Shown piece by piece: positions 8,860-18,009 of a DNA stretch of 48,668 nucleotides; within the stretch, counting starts at the first letter, position 1, and each line of letters opens with the position of its first letter. A model generated the notes under the pieces. That model was not told where the DNA came from. It searched no databases and saw only the letters and a program-made list of their open reading frames with translations. Origin of the DNA: Deltaproteobacteria bacterium (lineage in GTDB: Bacteria; Bdellovibrionota; JACOXK01); NCBI GenBank assembly GCA_016186995.1, contig JACPKQ010000012.1:1-48668 (forward strand), given 5' to 3'. A program made the translations under genes and the position numbers.

Positions 8860-9773
8860 TTCAAGTGAGAGGACTTACAAAATATTACGGTGATCGAACA
8901 GCTGTTGATCATATTGATTTTCATGTTAAAGAAGGCGAAATTCTAGGTTTTTTAGGGCCCAATGGTGCTGGTAAGACAACCACGATGAGAATGATTACGG
9001 GCTTTCTTTCTCCTGATGAAGGAGAAGTGGTTGTGTGTGGTTATAGTGTTGTCAAAAATCCTTATGATGTGAAAAAAAACCTTGGATACTTACCTGAAAC
9101 GCCCCCTATTTATGAAGAGTATTTGGTAGCGCCTTATCTAGAACATATTTGTCGTCTTAAAGGGGTTCCTAAAAAACAAAGAAAAGGGGCTGTTGACGTA
9201 GCACTTCAGAAAACAGGTTTAACTCATGTTAGGAACCGCCTCATTGGCAATCTTTCACGGGGTTACAAACAGAGGGTAGGGCTTGCTCAGGCCTTGGTGC
9301 ATGATCCTAAGGTTCTTATTTTAGACGAACCTACTGTAGGGTTAGATCCTAACCAAATTCGAGAAATAAGAGAGCTTATTAAGGGTTTAGGAGGTAGTCA
9401 CACTGTTATTTTAAGTACTCATATTTTACCTGAAGTTTCTGTTGTCTGCGATCGTATTGTTATTATTAACGAAGGAAAGATTGCGGCGGTAGACACTTAT
9501 GAAAATCTTTCTGCTACTTTAAGAAAATCAGAAAGTATAGAACTTCTTCTTAAGAAAAAAGATGATGGTGTTAAAAATAAAATTGGAGAGCTTAAAGGCG
9601 TCAAGAGTGTTCAAGAAAAAAATGAATATTTAATTATAGAAAGTGAGCTTAATACTGATATTCGTGAAAATGTAGCCAAGCTTGTTGTTGAGAGTGGATG
9701 GGGATTATTAGAGATGAAACCTATTCATTTAAGTTTAGAGGATGTTTTTGTAAAACTAACATTAGAGGAATAG
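8856..9773 (+). CDS. ABC transporter ATP-binding protein, GldA-like
   Basis: A 305-residue ABC ATPase. Walker A is GPNGAGKTTT at about residues 34-43. The signature is NLSRGYKQRVGLAQAL, Walker B is VLILDEPTVGLDP, and the H-loop is ILSTHIL. The C-terminal 90 residues form the extra domain found in GldA/NatA-type exporters. Encoded with a GldF-like permease, a GldG-like protein and a DUF4340 protein, it belongs to the Gld-like auxiliary ABC system, which outside Bacteroidetes is not proven to act in gliding. Confidence 0.92.
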   Translation: MIQVRGLTKYYGDRTAVDHIDFHVKEGEILGFLGPNGAGKTTTMRMITGFLSPDEGEVVVCGYSVVKNPYDVKKNLGYLPETPPIYEEYLVAPYLEHICRLKGVPKKQRKGAVDVALQKTGLTHVRNRLIGNLSRGYKQRVGLAQALVHDPKVLILDEPTVGLDPNQIREIRELIKGLGGSHTVILSTHILPEVSVVCDRIVIINEGKIAAVDTYENLSATLRKSESIELLLKKKDDGVKNKIGELKGVKSVQEKNEYLIIESELNTDIRENVAKLVVESGWGLLEMKPIHLSLEDVFVKLTLEE

Positions 9774-9775
9774 AA

Positions 9776-10570
9776 ATGGGACGACTGTGGGCAGTTTATT
9801 TACGAGAACTTAAATCTTTTTTTGTGTCACCTTTAGCCTATGTAGTCATAGGGGCATTTTCTGCCATTACTGGATATTCTTTTTGGAATCAGATTCAAGA
9901 TTATCAAGTAGCTATGCTTCGTTTTTATCAAGCTCAGCAATTTTATGGGGCACAGGCAGGGGATCTTTTAGAACAACTCAATATCAATCGTATGATTATT
10001 CAACCTACTTTCGGAGGTATGGGTTTTTTTCTTCTTCTTTTTGCCCCCTTTATTTCTATTAAATTGATTGCTGAAGAAAAAAAATCAAAAACAATAGAGC
10101 TTCTCATAACTTCTCCTATTAAACTTTATGAAATTATCTTAGGTAAGTATAGTGCTGTCTTAACTGTGTTTTTTGTGATGCTTGCTCTTTCTTTTGTATT
10201 TCCGTTTTTTATTATTCTTTATGGAGCTCCTGATATGGCACCGATCTTTTCTGCTTATTTAGGAATTTCCCTTTTAGGGGCCTCTTTTTTAGCATGGGGC
10301 TTTTTTGCATCTTCCATAACTCAAAGCCCTATTGTAGCGGGTGTTATTAGTTATGCTGGGCTTTTTGCATTTTGGTTGATTGAGTGGACGGGCCGATTTT
10401 TGGGAGAGCCATGGAATGATATTGTTTCTTATCTTTCTATTATTTCGCATTGGCTCAATATGATAACAGGACTTATTGATACAAGAGATATTGTTTATTA
10501 TGTGAGTTTTATTTTTATGTGTCTCTTTTTTGTTTATCGTGTTTTAAGATCACAAAGTTGGAGAACCTAA
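9776..10570 (+). CDS. ABC transporter permease, GldF-like
   Basis: A 264-residue ABC-2 type membrane protein with about six hydrophobic segments. The opening MGRLWAVYLRELKSFFVSPLAY is typical of this permease family. The motif EEKKSKTIELLITSPI sits after the second segment. The ATG at 9776 is preceded by AGAGGA at a good distance. An upstream start at 9698 would only read the ATPase gene in another frame, so I exclude it. Partner of the preceding ATPase. Confidence 0.9.
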   Translation: MGRLWAVYLRELKSFFVSPLAYVVIGAFSAITGYSFWNQIQDYQVAMLRFYQAQQFYGAQAGDLLEQLNINRMIIQPTFGGMGFFLLLFAPFISIKLIAEEKKSKTIELLITSPIKLYEIILGKYSAVLTVFFVMLALSFVFPFFIILYGAPDMAPIFSAYLGISLLGASFLAWGFFASSITQSPIVAGVISYAGLFAFWLIEWTGRFLGEPWNDIVSYLSIISHWLNMITGLIDTRDIVYYVSFIFMCLFFVYRVLRSQSWRT

Positions 10571-10573
10571 AAG

Positions 10574-11902
10574 ATGAAGAAGAAGTGGCAGTTTTATCTT
10601 CATACTTTTTTTATAATCATTTTAACACTAGGAGTCGTTGTATTTGTTAATTTTATTTCTCACCGTCACTATAAAAAAATTGATTTTACACAGAATAAAA
10701 GTCACACTCTTTCAGATCAAAGTATTCAAGTAGCTCGAAATATTCAAAAAGAAGTAAAGCTTATTGGCTTTTTTAAAAAACAAGAAAAGCAAATATTTTT
10801 GGATCTTGTAGATAAATATACTTACTATACAGATAAAATAAAAAAACAGAGCTCTGATCCTGACGTTGATGTTGGATTGGCAGAACTTCATGGCATACGT
10901 AAATCAGGTGTTATTGTTGTCGAGGGGCCTAAAAAAACGATTAAAGTAGAAGAAATAACTGAAGAAGTTCTTACAAATGCGCTTATTAAAGCAGTAGCAG
11001 AAAAAGAAAAAAAGTTTTATTTTGTAACAGGGCATCTTGAAAAAAGTATTCAAAACAAAGAGGGGCAGGGGTACACCTATCTTAAAAAAGAACTTGAAGA
11101 TACAGGTTATGCTGTTAACGAAGTTTTACTTTTAAAAGATGGCAAAGTACCGGAAGATTGTGATGTTCTTGTGATAGCAGGAGAAGAAAAGCCTTATCTT
11201 CGTGAAGAAGTTGAAGCTATCAAGATGTATGTAGAAAAAGGAGGGAGTCTTTATCTAGCCCTCGATCCACAGAAAAAAACTTCCTTTGAAAAGCTTTTGA
11301 ATGAGTGGGGAGTTACACTTCATGACGATATTATTATTGATAAAGAATCACGTCTTTTAGGAGGGGATTTTTTAATACCCCTTGTTTTTAGCTATGGTGA
11401 ACATGAGATCAGTCGTGATTTCAAAGATAAAAAAGTTGTTACTTTTTTCCCACTTACAAGATCTTTCGAAGTTTTGCCTAAGCTTCCAGAAGGGGTGAGT
11501 TTTAAGTTTTTAGCTCAAACGTCAGCCAATGCTTGGGGAGAAACAGAGCCCAAAAATAAGAAGGTTGAGTTTAATGCGGGTAAAGATTATCCAGGTCCAT
11601 TAAGTCTTGCGGCTGCTATCGAAAAAGAAAAACAAGGTAAGATTGTTCTTTTTGGAACAAGCCACATGGCTACAAATACATTTCTTTATAAGCTCAGTAA
11701 TAGAGATTTTATTTTAAATTCTTTAAGTTGGTTAGCACAAGATACAAATCTTGTTTCTATCCGTCCTAAAAAATCGAATGCGAGCACTATGACCTTAACT
11801 CCTTCACAAGGTAAAAAAATAGCGGCTGTGACTGTTTTCCTCATTCCTTTGTCTATCATTCTTTTTGGAGTTTTTTACTGGAATCGACGTCGTAAAAAAT
11901 GA
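10574..11902 (+). CDS. GldG-family ABC auxiliary protein
   Basis: A 442-residue protein with one membrane segment at each end (about residues 7-27 and 415-437), both next to basic residues, and a large extracytoplasmic region between them. The region IDFTQNKSHTLSDQSIQVARN follows the first segment. The middle resembles the GldG / ABC_transp_aux domain (VLVIAGEEKPYLREEVEAIKMYVEKGGSLYLALDP). It begins three bases after the permease and overlaps the DUF4340 gene by four bases, so it should be made together with the transporter. Confidence 0.88.
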   Translation: MKKKWQFYLHTFFIIILTLGVVVFVNFISHRHYKKIDFTQNKSHTLSDQSIQVARNIQKEVKLIGFFKKQEKQIFLDLVDKYTYYTDKIKKQSSDPDVDVGLAELHGIRKSGVIVVEGPKKTIKVEEITEEVLTNALIKAVAEKEKKFYFVTGHLEKSIQNKEGQGYTYLKKELEDTGYAVNEVLLLKDGKVPEDCDVLVIAGEEKPYLREEVEAIKMYVEKGGSLYLALDPQKKTSFEKLLNEWGVTLHDDIIIDKESRLLGGDFLIPLVFSYGEHEISRDFKDKKVVTFFPLTRSFEVLPKLPEGVSFKFLAQTSANAWGETEPKNKKVEFNAGKDYPGPLSLAAAIEKEKQGKIVLFGTSHMATNTFLYKLSNRDFILNSLSWLAQDTNLVSIRPKKSNASTMTLTPSQGKKIAAVTVFLIPLSIILFGVFYWNRRRKK

Positions 11903-13281
11903 AAGGATTTCGAGGAACACTTCTTTTAACACTTCTTTTTTTTATTTTAGGTCTCACCGTTTATTTTTTTGAGATTAAAGGAGTGTCAGAAAAACAAAAA
12001 CAGGAAGAAGAATCTAAAAAAGTTTTTATTTTTAAAAGAGAAAATATTGAAACACTGAGCGTCCAATTTAAGGGATATCCAAAAATTCAATTTGAAAGAT
12101 TTGGTGAGAATAAGTGGAATATAAAAGAACCTTTAGAAGATGAAGCCGATATTATTAAACTTAATAATATTGTTTCTGCTTTGTTCGATCTTGAAAAGCA
12201 AAGAACTCTTGAAGAGGATGATTTTAAACCCCAAGTTTTTAAACTGGATGATCCAGAAGTAGAAGTCTGGTTTAAGATAGCTCAAGATAATCATATAAAT
12301 CATTTAAAAATCGGAAGAAAAGCTGCAAGCGGAGCCTCTCTTTACATTCAAGTTGAAGGTGAAGAGAAAGCCTATCTTGTTTCTACCTATCTTCAAAGCC
12401 AGCTTAATAAAACAGCCGAAGAATATAGAAATAAAGTGGTTGTGAGTTTCTTAAGAGAAGATTTAAAGACTTTAAACATTAAAAAAGAGGGTGAAGATAT
12501 TAAACTTTTAAAAGAGAGTGACTGGAAAATCAATGAGCCTTTAAAGACCGAGGCCTCTCAAGATAGTGTTAATGAGTTTTTAGGAAACCTAGAACTTTTG
12601 AGGGCTGAGCGTTTTGTTCAAAAAAAGGAACTTAAAGTGAATAAAAAACTTTTTGAGGTTTCTTTGAATGATGAAACAAAACTTATTTTTAGTATGGAAG
12701 GGCCTCGTTTTTTTATTGAGAGAGCGGGTAGGAACAAATTAGATGAAGTCATGGAGCTTGATAAAAATAAGAGAAATGAACTTTATAAAGATCTTTTTTA
12801 TTTTAGAGAAAAAAAGATCTTTAATTTTGATCCTATTCTTGTTACAGATTTTAAAATAATGGAAAAAGGCAAAGAGATTTTTCATTTAAATAAAAAAGAA
12901 CATGAATGGTTTTTAAATGATCAAAAACTTAAAAAAGATAGAGTGCTTAATTTTTTAAATGCACTTTCTGATGTTGAAGTTGAAAAATTTATTGATTCCA
13001 TCAAAAATCTTAAAGATTATGGTTTGTTAGATCCAGAAAAAGAAATTATTTTGAAAGATCATGAGGGTAAAGAGTTTTTAAAAATCTTAATAGGTAAAAA
13101 CTCTAGGTCATTCCCGCACAAAGCCGCAGGCAACAGCGGGAATCCAGAAAGTGCAGCCACCTTAGTTTATGTAAAAAAACAAGATAAAGACAGTATTTAT
13201 CTTGTTTCAAAAGACTTCTTAAACAATTTACCTAAAGATATTAAAGAATGGCTTGAGGTGGAAAGCCCTCCCCGCCAATAG
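11899..13281 (+). CDS. DUF4340 domain protein carrying a palindrome-derived insert
   Basis: A 460-residue protein with an N-terminal membrane anchor (residues 5-23) followed by repeated DUF4340-type modules (WNIKEPLEDEADIIKLNNIV, WKINEPLKTEASQDSV, EWFLNDQKLKKDRVLNFLN). Such proteins follow GldG-like genes in many genomes and are thought to be part of the same envelope complex. Odd point: residues about 403-418 (SFPHKAAGNSGNPES) are encoded by a REP-like palindrome at 13107-13150 inserted without breaking the frame. The last gene of the operon, followed by fold-back repeats. Confidence 0.85.
   Translation: MKGFRGTLLLTLLFFILGLTVYFFEIKGVSEKQKQEEESKKVFIFKRENIETLSVQFKGYPKIQFERFGENKWNIKEPLEDEADIIKLNNIVSALFDLEKQRTLEEDDFKPQVFKLDDPEVEVWFKIAQDNHINHLKIGRKAASGASLYIQVEGEEKAYLVSTYLQSQLNKTAEEYRNKVVVSFLREDLKTLNIKKEGEDIKLLKESDWKINEPLKTEASQDSVNEFLGNLELLRAERFVQKKELKVNKKLFEVSLNDETKLIFSMEGPRFFIERAGRNKLDEVMELDKNKRNELYKDLFYFREKKIFNFDPILVTDFKIMEKGKEIFHLNKKEHEWFLNDQKLKKDRVLNFLNALSDVEVEKFIDSIKNLKDYGLLDPEKEIILKDHEGKEFLKILIGKNSRSFPHKAAGNSGNPESAATLVYVKKQDKDSIYLVSKDFLNNLPKDIKEWLEVESPPRQ
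13107..13150. repeat. REP-like palindrome inside the DUF4340 coding sequence
   Basis: Starts GTCATTCCCGC and ends GCGGGAATCCAG, the same termini as intergenic copies at 34573 and 39215, with an extra GCAGG spacer. The reading frame stays open across it. Confidence 0.8.
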
Positions 13282-13324
13282 CTGAAAGCACAAGCGGGTA
13301 TCCAGTATTTCTCTTTTTCCGATA

Positions 13325-13507
13325 CTTATGTTCTTGCTAACCCTTCTAAATTTTGCTGCATGGCTCGCTGTAGTCGTCCCACATAAATTCTTCATTATCC
13401 CGTAAGTGCTAAAGCACTGTCCGGAATGAAAGTATTTTTAATTATTACAAACCGTGGGCTGCGCTTTACTTCCGCAAAATTTGAAGGATTAGCTTCGCAT
13501 AAACTCG
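13325..13507 (+). repeat. fold-back element A, copy 2
   Basis: Full-length copy with inverted ends, central AGTGCT/AGCACT hairpin and the GGCTGCGCTTTACTTCCGC arm. It lies between two convergent operons and is followed directly by element B. No gene is seen between 13282 and 13738. Confidence 0.8.
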
Positions 13508-13517
13508 AGAATAGTTA

Positions 13518-13688
13518 ATATCTGAAACTGGTGTCTTTATGTAAGTCATGCGGAAGCCTTGAGTTGTCATCACGAGCCCGTAGGGCGTGGTGATCTCATC
13601 ACCGGAGGTGATGGGATTGCTTCGTTTCACTCGCAATGACTAGAGGGAAATCCGACGCGGGCTGGAATAAAGACACCAGTGAAGATAT
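13518..13688 (+). repeat. fold-back element B, copy 2, with nested palindrome
   Basis: Inverted ends ACTGGTGTCTTTAT and ATAAAGACACCAGT. Inside, 13566-13640 is a 75-bp GTCAT...ATGAC palindromic repeat of the other family, so one element appears to have landed in the other. The interior of copy 1 at 3686 lacks that insert. Confidence 0.75.
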
Positions 13689-13738
13689 GAATTAGTTTGT
13701 GCACATTTCAAGAGTCTAAGTTGAGTCAGTATATTTTT

Positions 13739-14293
13739 TTATTTTTTTAAGTTGAGGATGAGAATGTTGATGAAGTTGATGGTGAAGTGACACAAGATAG
13801 GGGCTGCAAGGTTTCCTGTATATTCAAAAAGCCACCCTAAAAGAAACCCCATGACAATGGCCATAACAGTCCAAGGAATCATTTCTTTTTTAAACGGAAA
13901 GTGAAAAAGGCCAAACAAAAAACTAGCTATATAAATATTAGAAGCTTGTTGAATGGCCCCTCGAAATAAAAACTCCTCTCCAAGTGCACTTGCAAGGGCC
14001 ATCCCAAAAATACTGGCGAGAGGAAGAGGGGTAAGATAATCTTTAAATTCTTTTTCAAGTTTTTGAGCCCAGTGAAAGATATAAGTAAGAAGAAATGATA
14101 AAAGAACAACAAGAATACCACTTCCTATTCCAAATAAAATGTGATGAACCCTTATGATTCTTTCAAAACCTATAAAAAAGAGATTTTTATAGGTAAAGTG
14201 AGCTATAACGATAGAGATAAAGATAAAAAAACTATAAAACATAAGAACTGGAAAAAGTGTCGGCTTTTCGTTTTTTCTGAATTCTAAGTTCAT
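13739..14293 (-). CDS. CPBP family intramembrane metalloprotease
   Basis: A 184-residue, strongly hydrophobic protein with about five to six membrane spans. The Abi/CaaX-protease signature is visible: GEEFLFRGAIQ (EExxxR), LFGLFHF with the first His, and ILCHFTINFINI (HxxxN). These residues form a glutamate-type intramembrane protease site. Substrate unknown. It starts inside the last four bases of the acyltransferase gene upstream, so the two are likely co-translated. Confidence 0.88.
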   Translation of the reverse strand: MNLEFRKNEKPTLFPVLMFYSFFIFISIVIAHFTYKNLFFIGFERIIRVHHILFGIGSGILVVLLSFLLTYIFHWAQKLEKEFKDYLTPLPLASIFGMALASALGEEFLFRGAIQQASNIYIASFLFGLFHFPFKKEMIPWTVMAIVMGFLLGWLFEYTGNLAAPILCHFTINFINILILNLKK

Positions 14294-15234
14294 GGATAAA
14301 GATAAGAAGTGTAAGCTTCTTCAGTAAAAGGAATCACAGGTTGAATACTTTGGTTTTCCGGAGTTTTTCCTTTCCAGCGTTTATGTATCCAAAACCACTG
14401 TTCTGGATGTTTTCTAATAGTATTTTCAATTATTTTTGTAAGGAGTTGGGTGTTATAAAAAATATCAAAGTCTTTGTTTCCTGTTATTTTTAATTCAAAG
14501 GGTTTTTCGATAATAGCTTTAAAATGTCCATCTGGGGTCCTAAAATTATAAACGTGAATAATAATTGCTCCTGTTTTCATTGCTAAAAAAATTGGGCTTG
14601 TGTTGGTTCCAGCTTCTTTTCCAAAGAAATCAACATAAACGCCATGTTTACCAGTGTGTTGATCGAGAGCAAAAACAGTAACTTCATTTTTTTTAAGTAG
14701 AGAAACAATTTTATAATAAGTATTTTTTGCTTGGATGATTGTTATTCCAAATTGAGTTCTAAATCTTTCCATAATTTTGCTGAAAAGTGGGGACTTTATT
14801 TTCCTGGCTATGCGATAGGCTTTTCTTTGGATAAAAGGAGATATTTTAAGTGAAACTTCAAAATTACCTAGATGGGCTCCAATAATAATAATCCCTTTAT
14901 TTTTTTTAAGGGCTTGATCTCCATAGTATAGATTGTGAACGTGAATGAGTTCTTTATATTGTCTTTTACTTTTGATAAATAAAAGCTCAAAAATAAGCTT
15001 TCCATAGTGTTTGTAATTTTCAAGGGCAACTTTTTTAATTTCTTTTTGGCTTTTTTCTTTTCCAAAAGCGATATTAAGATTATTAAGTATTACTTTTTTT
15101 CGGATAGGAATAAAGTAATAGAATAAGATTCCTAAAAAACTTCCTCCATAATGTATTACTTTTAAAAGCACATCTCTTTTTGTAAGGGAACAGAGGGTAT
15201 TTTGCAACAGGAGGCATTCAAAACGCTCTCTCAC
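14290..15234 (-). CDS. lysophospholipid acyltransferase family, LpxL/HtrB-like
   Basis: A 314-residue member of the lipid A late acyltransferase family. It shows the catalytic HLGNFE (HxxxxE) motif at about residues 119-124, a membrane-associated N-terminus (GGSFLGILFYYFIP), the ALDQHTGKHGVYVDFFG segment and the C-terminal PEQWFWIHKRWK motif. It probably adds a secondary acyl chain to a Kdo2-lipid A precursor at the inner membrane. Together with LpxH-like at 18208 it implies that the host makes lipid A. The acyl chain used cannot be deduced. Confidence 0.88.
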   Translation of the reverse strand: MRERFECLLLQNTLCSLTKRDVLLKVIHYGGSFLGILFYYFIPIRKKVILNNLNIAFGKEKSQKEIKKVALENYKHYGKLIFELLFIKSKRQYKELIHVHNLYYGDQALKKNKGIIIIGAHLGNFEVSLKISPFIQRKAYRIARKIKSPLFSKIMERFRTQFGITIIQAKNTYYKIVSLLKKNEVTVFALDQHTGKHGVYVDFFGKEAGTNTSPIFLAMKTGAIIIHVYNFRTPDGHFKAIIEKPFELKITGNKDFDIFYNTQLLTKIIENTIRKHPEQWFWIHKRWKGKTPENQSIQPVIPFTEEAYTSYLYP

Positions 15235-15437
15235 TTTTTTTCAAATTAGGTTCTTAAAATGGTTACTATCTTCCGCTTCATGGCTCGCTGTAGTTATTCA
15301 ACACGAACTCCTCTTAATCCCGTAAGTGCTAAAGCACTGTCCGGGCTTCAATATTTTATCTTATTACAATCTTTTGGCTGCGCTTGACGCAGCACCTTAG
15401 AGCAATCATTTTTTAACATAAACTCGCACTGTAGTTG

Positions 15438-15655
15438 AAGAGATGGGGACAGTGCTTACTGAGGGTCGTGTCGGAAGGAAATCTGGCTTGGTCCACATAG
15501 AATATGTGGCAGATTGACTGAGACGCGAGGCGCACTTTTTCGCAGGAAAAAAGTGACGCCGTAGAATATGTGGCAGATTGACTGAGACGCGAGGCGCACT
15601 TTTTCGCAGGAAAAAAGTGACGCCGTACCCGAGGGAAGCATTGTCCCTATCTCTT
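15438..15655. repeat. fold-back element C
   Basis: Inverted ends of about 28 bases: AAGAGATGGGGACAGTGCTT on the left pairs with its near-complement ending ATTGTCCCTATCTCTT on the right. The interior has two CACTTTTT...AAAAAAGTG hairpins created by a 64-bp tandem duplication. Confidence 0.75.
15498..15625. repeat. perfect 64-bp tandem duplication
   Basis: Positions 15498-15561 and 15562-15625 are identical by eye, each beginning TAGAATATGTGGCAG and ending AGTGACGCCG. Each unit contains one T-run/A-run hairpin. The open frames through it are a by-product of the duplication. Confidence 0.9.
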
Positions 15656-15736
15656 ATAACCCTTCCAAAAACCAAGGTTGTCCATGATGCCATTTTAAGA
15701 ACATAATTTGGGGTGAGGAGGATTTGTGAATACTAT

Positions 15737-17740
15737 CTAGGCTGTTGCTTTTTTAAGGTCTTTGCGTGAAAGGGGAAGTGTAATAATAAAGGTTGTTCCT
15801 TCGCCTTTTTTACTTTTAACTGTGAGTGAGCCTTTGTGTTTTTTAATAATATTATAGCTAATAGAAAGCCCCATGCCCGTGCCTTTGCCTACTTCTTTTG
15901 TTGTAAAAAAGGGGTCAAAAACATTTTCTAGATACTTTTCCTCAATACCACAACCATTATCTTTAATAGATATTTCAAGTGAGTTATTTTTTTGCTTGGT
16001 TTCAATCCAGATATCTCCATTTTTAAGAATAGCTTGGGTAGCATTATTAATAATATTCATAAAGACTTGATTAATTTGGCTTGGGTAGCACGTCACAGCT
16101 GGAATATCAGCATATTTTTTATGTATGATGACTTTATCTTTGATTTGATTGTGAAGAAGTTCAAGGGTGCTATCAATGCCATCATGAATATTAACAGTTT
16201 TTTTCTCAGCCTCATCAAGTCTTGAAAAATTTCTAAGTCCCAAAACAATATTTTTTGTTCTTTCTGCTCCTTCAAGTGCGCTGTGTATAATCTTGAAAGC
16301 ATCTTCTAAAATAAAGTCAACATTGTTTTCTTTCCACAGTTCATCCACTTTTTGAAGCTTACTTTTTGGAAGTTTTTTAGAAACTTCTTTATAAACTTCG
16401 AGAATTTTTTGAAGGCTTGTCGTATATTCTTCAAGGTGTTGCATATTACTATAGATAGCTGCTATGGGATTATTAAGTTCATGTGCAACACCAGCTACAA
16501 GCTTACCTAAAGAAACCATTTTTGCTGAATGAACAAGTCTTGATTGAGTTTCTTTAAGCTCTTTATTTGTTTTTTCTAGTGCAATAACCTTATCTTGGAG
16601 TTCTTTTTTCATGGTATCAATGCTTTGAGCCATATCATTAAATGAGTCTGTAAGAACACCTAATTCATGAGTTGCTTGCTTAGAGAGTGTTTCAAATCTT
16701 CCTTTTTTAACTTGTGAAGTGGCTTCCACAAGAACTTTAATGGGGTTTACAATAGAATTAGAAGCAAAAATAACAGTGATTAAAAGAATAAAAACAAGAA
16801 GGAACACAAAAATAAAAATATGTCCTTGAATACGTGAAGCGGTTTCATAATAAATATTTTTGGATACAAGAAGTCCAATTTTTCCAATTGTTTTTTGGTG
16901 AGAATCTTTAATTTCTTCCATGAGAGATATATAAGGTTCGTTGTTGATTTGAAGTTCGACTGCTTCCGTAATACCTTTTGAAATAAGTTCAGGGTTTAAA
17001 ACTTGGATCTTCTTAATAATTTTTTTATCTTCATAGTTAAAGGAGGAAGAACCATTTTGTTGATTTGTTGTAAGCATTTTATCTTCATGATCGAGAATAA
17101 TAATATCAAGATTGGTACTTTTATGAATGGCTTTAGCATAGTTACTGTCTAAGTATACTGTTTCTTCAAGGATTCCTAAGTTCTGACCATTCTTTTTGAT
17201 GAGAGCGTAGGCATGATAACTGATACCCAGTTGAGGTATTGTTTTTTTAACAAAGTAAGCTTGTCCAAGAAGTATCTCGTTCAGTATACTTTGAGGAATT
17301 TTTTGTGGAGCCTCTTTGACTTGGGTACTTGCATGAATATGGAGAAGGGGTATTCCATTTAAACTATAATAACTGACACGGTCCGTAATATAATTTCTCA
17401 TAATGGTTTCAGAAAAGTTTTGAAGTGTGCCTAAATTATTTGTTTCAAGATAGTGTATGATTTGGGAGTTTTGAGCATGCCGCACAATGCCGTTTAATAA
17501 GCTTTTTTCAAGATCTGCGAGTTCTGTTTGAATGCTTAAAAAATGGCTTTGTATTCTTGTAATAAGTTCCTGAGTGATGACATTTTCTAACTTGTGACTA
17601 CTATAAATAGCGAAAATAAGAAGCGGAACAAGTGCAATCACAAGAAACCACAGGTAAAGAGTGGTTCTCAGTGATGTTTTGGGGTTTAATTTCTCCAAAG
17701 AAACAGCGATTTTTTCAATAAATTTTCTTACTTTTTCCAT
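15737..17740 (-). CDS. membrane sensor histidine kinase
   Basis: A 667-residue kinase. TM1 is at about residues 26-47 and TM2 at about 307-327, enclosing a 260-residue periplasmic Cache-like sensor. It continues with HAMP ([20 protein letters not shown]), a coiled coil (residues 375-403), HisKA with the phospho-acceptor H420 in [13 protein letters not shown], and an HATPase domain (N box [11 protein letters not shown]1 DNGCGI, F box DPFFTTK, G2 GTGMGLSIS). This architecture resembles kinases that drive sigma-54 response regulators, but no regulator gene is next to it. It stands alone between repeat-filled gaps. Ligand unknown. Confidence 0.92.
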   Translation of the reverse strand: MEKVRKFIEKIAVSLEKLNPKTSLRTTLYLWFLVIALVPLLIFAIYSSHKLENVITQELITRIQSHFLSIQTELADLEKSLLNGIVRHAQNSQIIHYLETNNLGTLQNFSETIMRNYITDRVSYYSLNGIPLLHIHASTQVKEAPQKIPQSILNEILLGQAYFVKKTIPQLGISYHAYALIKKNGQNLGILEETVYLDSNYAKAIHKSTNLDIIILDHEDKMLTTNQQNGSSSFNYEDKKIIKKIQVLNPELISKGITEAVELQINNEPYISLMEEIKDSHQKTIGKIGLLVSKNIYYETASRIQGHIFIFVFLLVFILLITVIFASNSIVNPIKVLVEATSQVKKGRFETLSKQATHELGVLTDSFNDMAQSIDTMKKELQDKVIALEKTNKELKETQSRLVHSAKMVSLGKLVAGVAHELNNPIAAIYSNMQHLEEYTTSLQKILEVYKEVSKKLPKSKLQKVDELWKENNVDFILEDAFKIIHSALEGAERTKNIVLGLRNFSRLDEAEKKTVNIHDGIDSTLELLHNQIKDKVIIHKKYADIPAVTCYPSQINQVFMNIINNATQAILKNGDIWIETKQKNNSLEISIKDNGCGIEEKYLENVFDPFFTTKEVGKGTGMGLSISYNIIKKHKGSLTVKSKKGEGTTFIITLPLSRKDLKKATA

Positions 17741-17813
17741 GGTATTCGGCCATTTATCTTATCGGAAGGTCCCATGGAGTTCTTAAAATAACGGTGTTTT
17801 CCTATAGGCCAAA

Positions 17814-17995
17814 CTTATGTTCTTGCTAACCTTCCTAAATTTTGCTGCATGGCTCGCTGTAGTTATTCAACATGAATTCTTCTTTATCCCGTAAGTGCTA
17901 AAGCACTGTCCGGGATGCACAGTTCTAGATATTTTAAAATATGGGCTGCGCTTTACTTCCGCAAAATTTGAAAGGTTAGCTTCACATAAATTCGA
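17814..17995 (+). repeat. fold-back element A, copy 4
   Basis: Full-length copy (TTATGTTCTTGCTAACC left end, GGTTAGCTTCACATAAA right end) between the divergent sensor kinase and lpxH genes. A GTTCTTAAAAT stretch just upstream (about 17780) resembles the end of element E. Confidence 0.8.
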
Positions 17996-18009
17996 ATACT
18001 ATCACATAA

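Larger units (their letters stand above)
15250..15702. repeat. fold-back element E, long composite form
   Basis: Bounded by a perfect 13-bp inverted repeat, GTTCTTAAAATGG (15250-15262) and CCATTTTAAGAAC (15690-15702). Inside are a diverged element A (about 15268-15427) and element C (15438-15655). The short form at 7138-7248 has the same ends but only 111 bp. This block explains the 500-base gap between the acyltransferase and the sensor kinase; no gene is supported in it. Confidence 0.75.

Noticed and set aside
9698-9775. N-terminal extension of the GldF-like permease
   Set aside because: It only re-reads the ATPase gene in another frame; the ATG at 9776 has a ribosome-binding site and matches the family start.
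15498-15625. Possible CRISPR-like repeats
   Set aside because: Two directly adjacent identical 64-bp units without spacers and no cas genes: a tandem duplication.
15406-15693. Open reading frames on the minus strand through element C
   Set aside because: They consist of translated 64-bp tandem repeats and fold-back sequence, with no protein-like composition.
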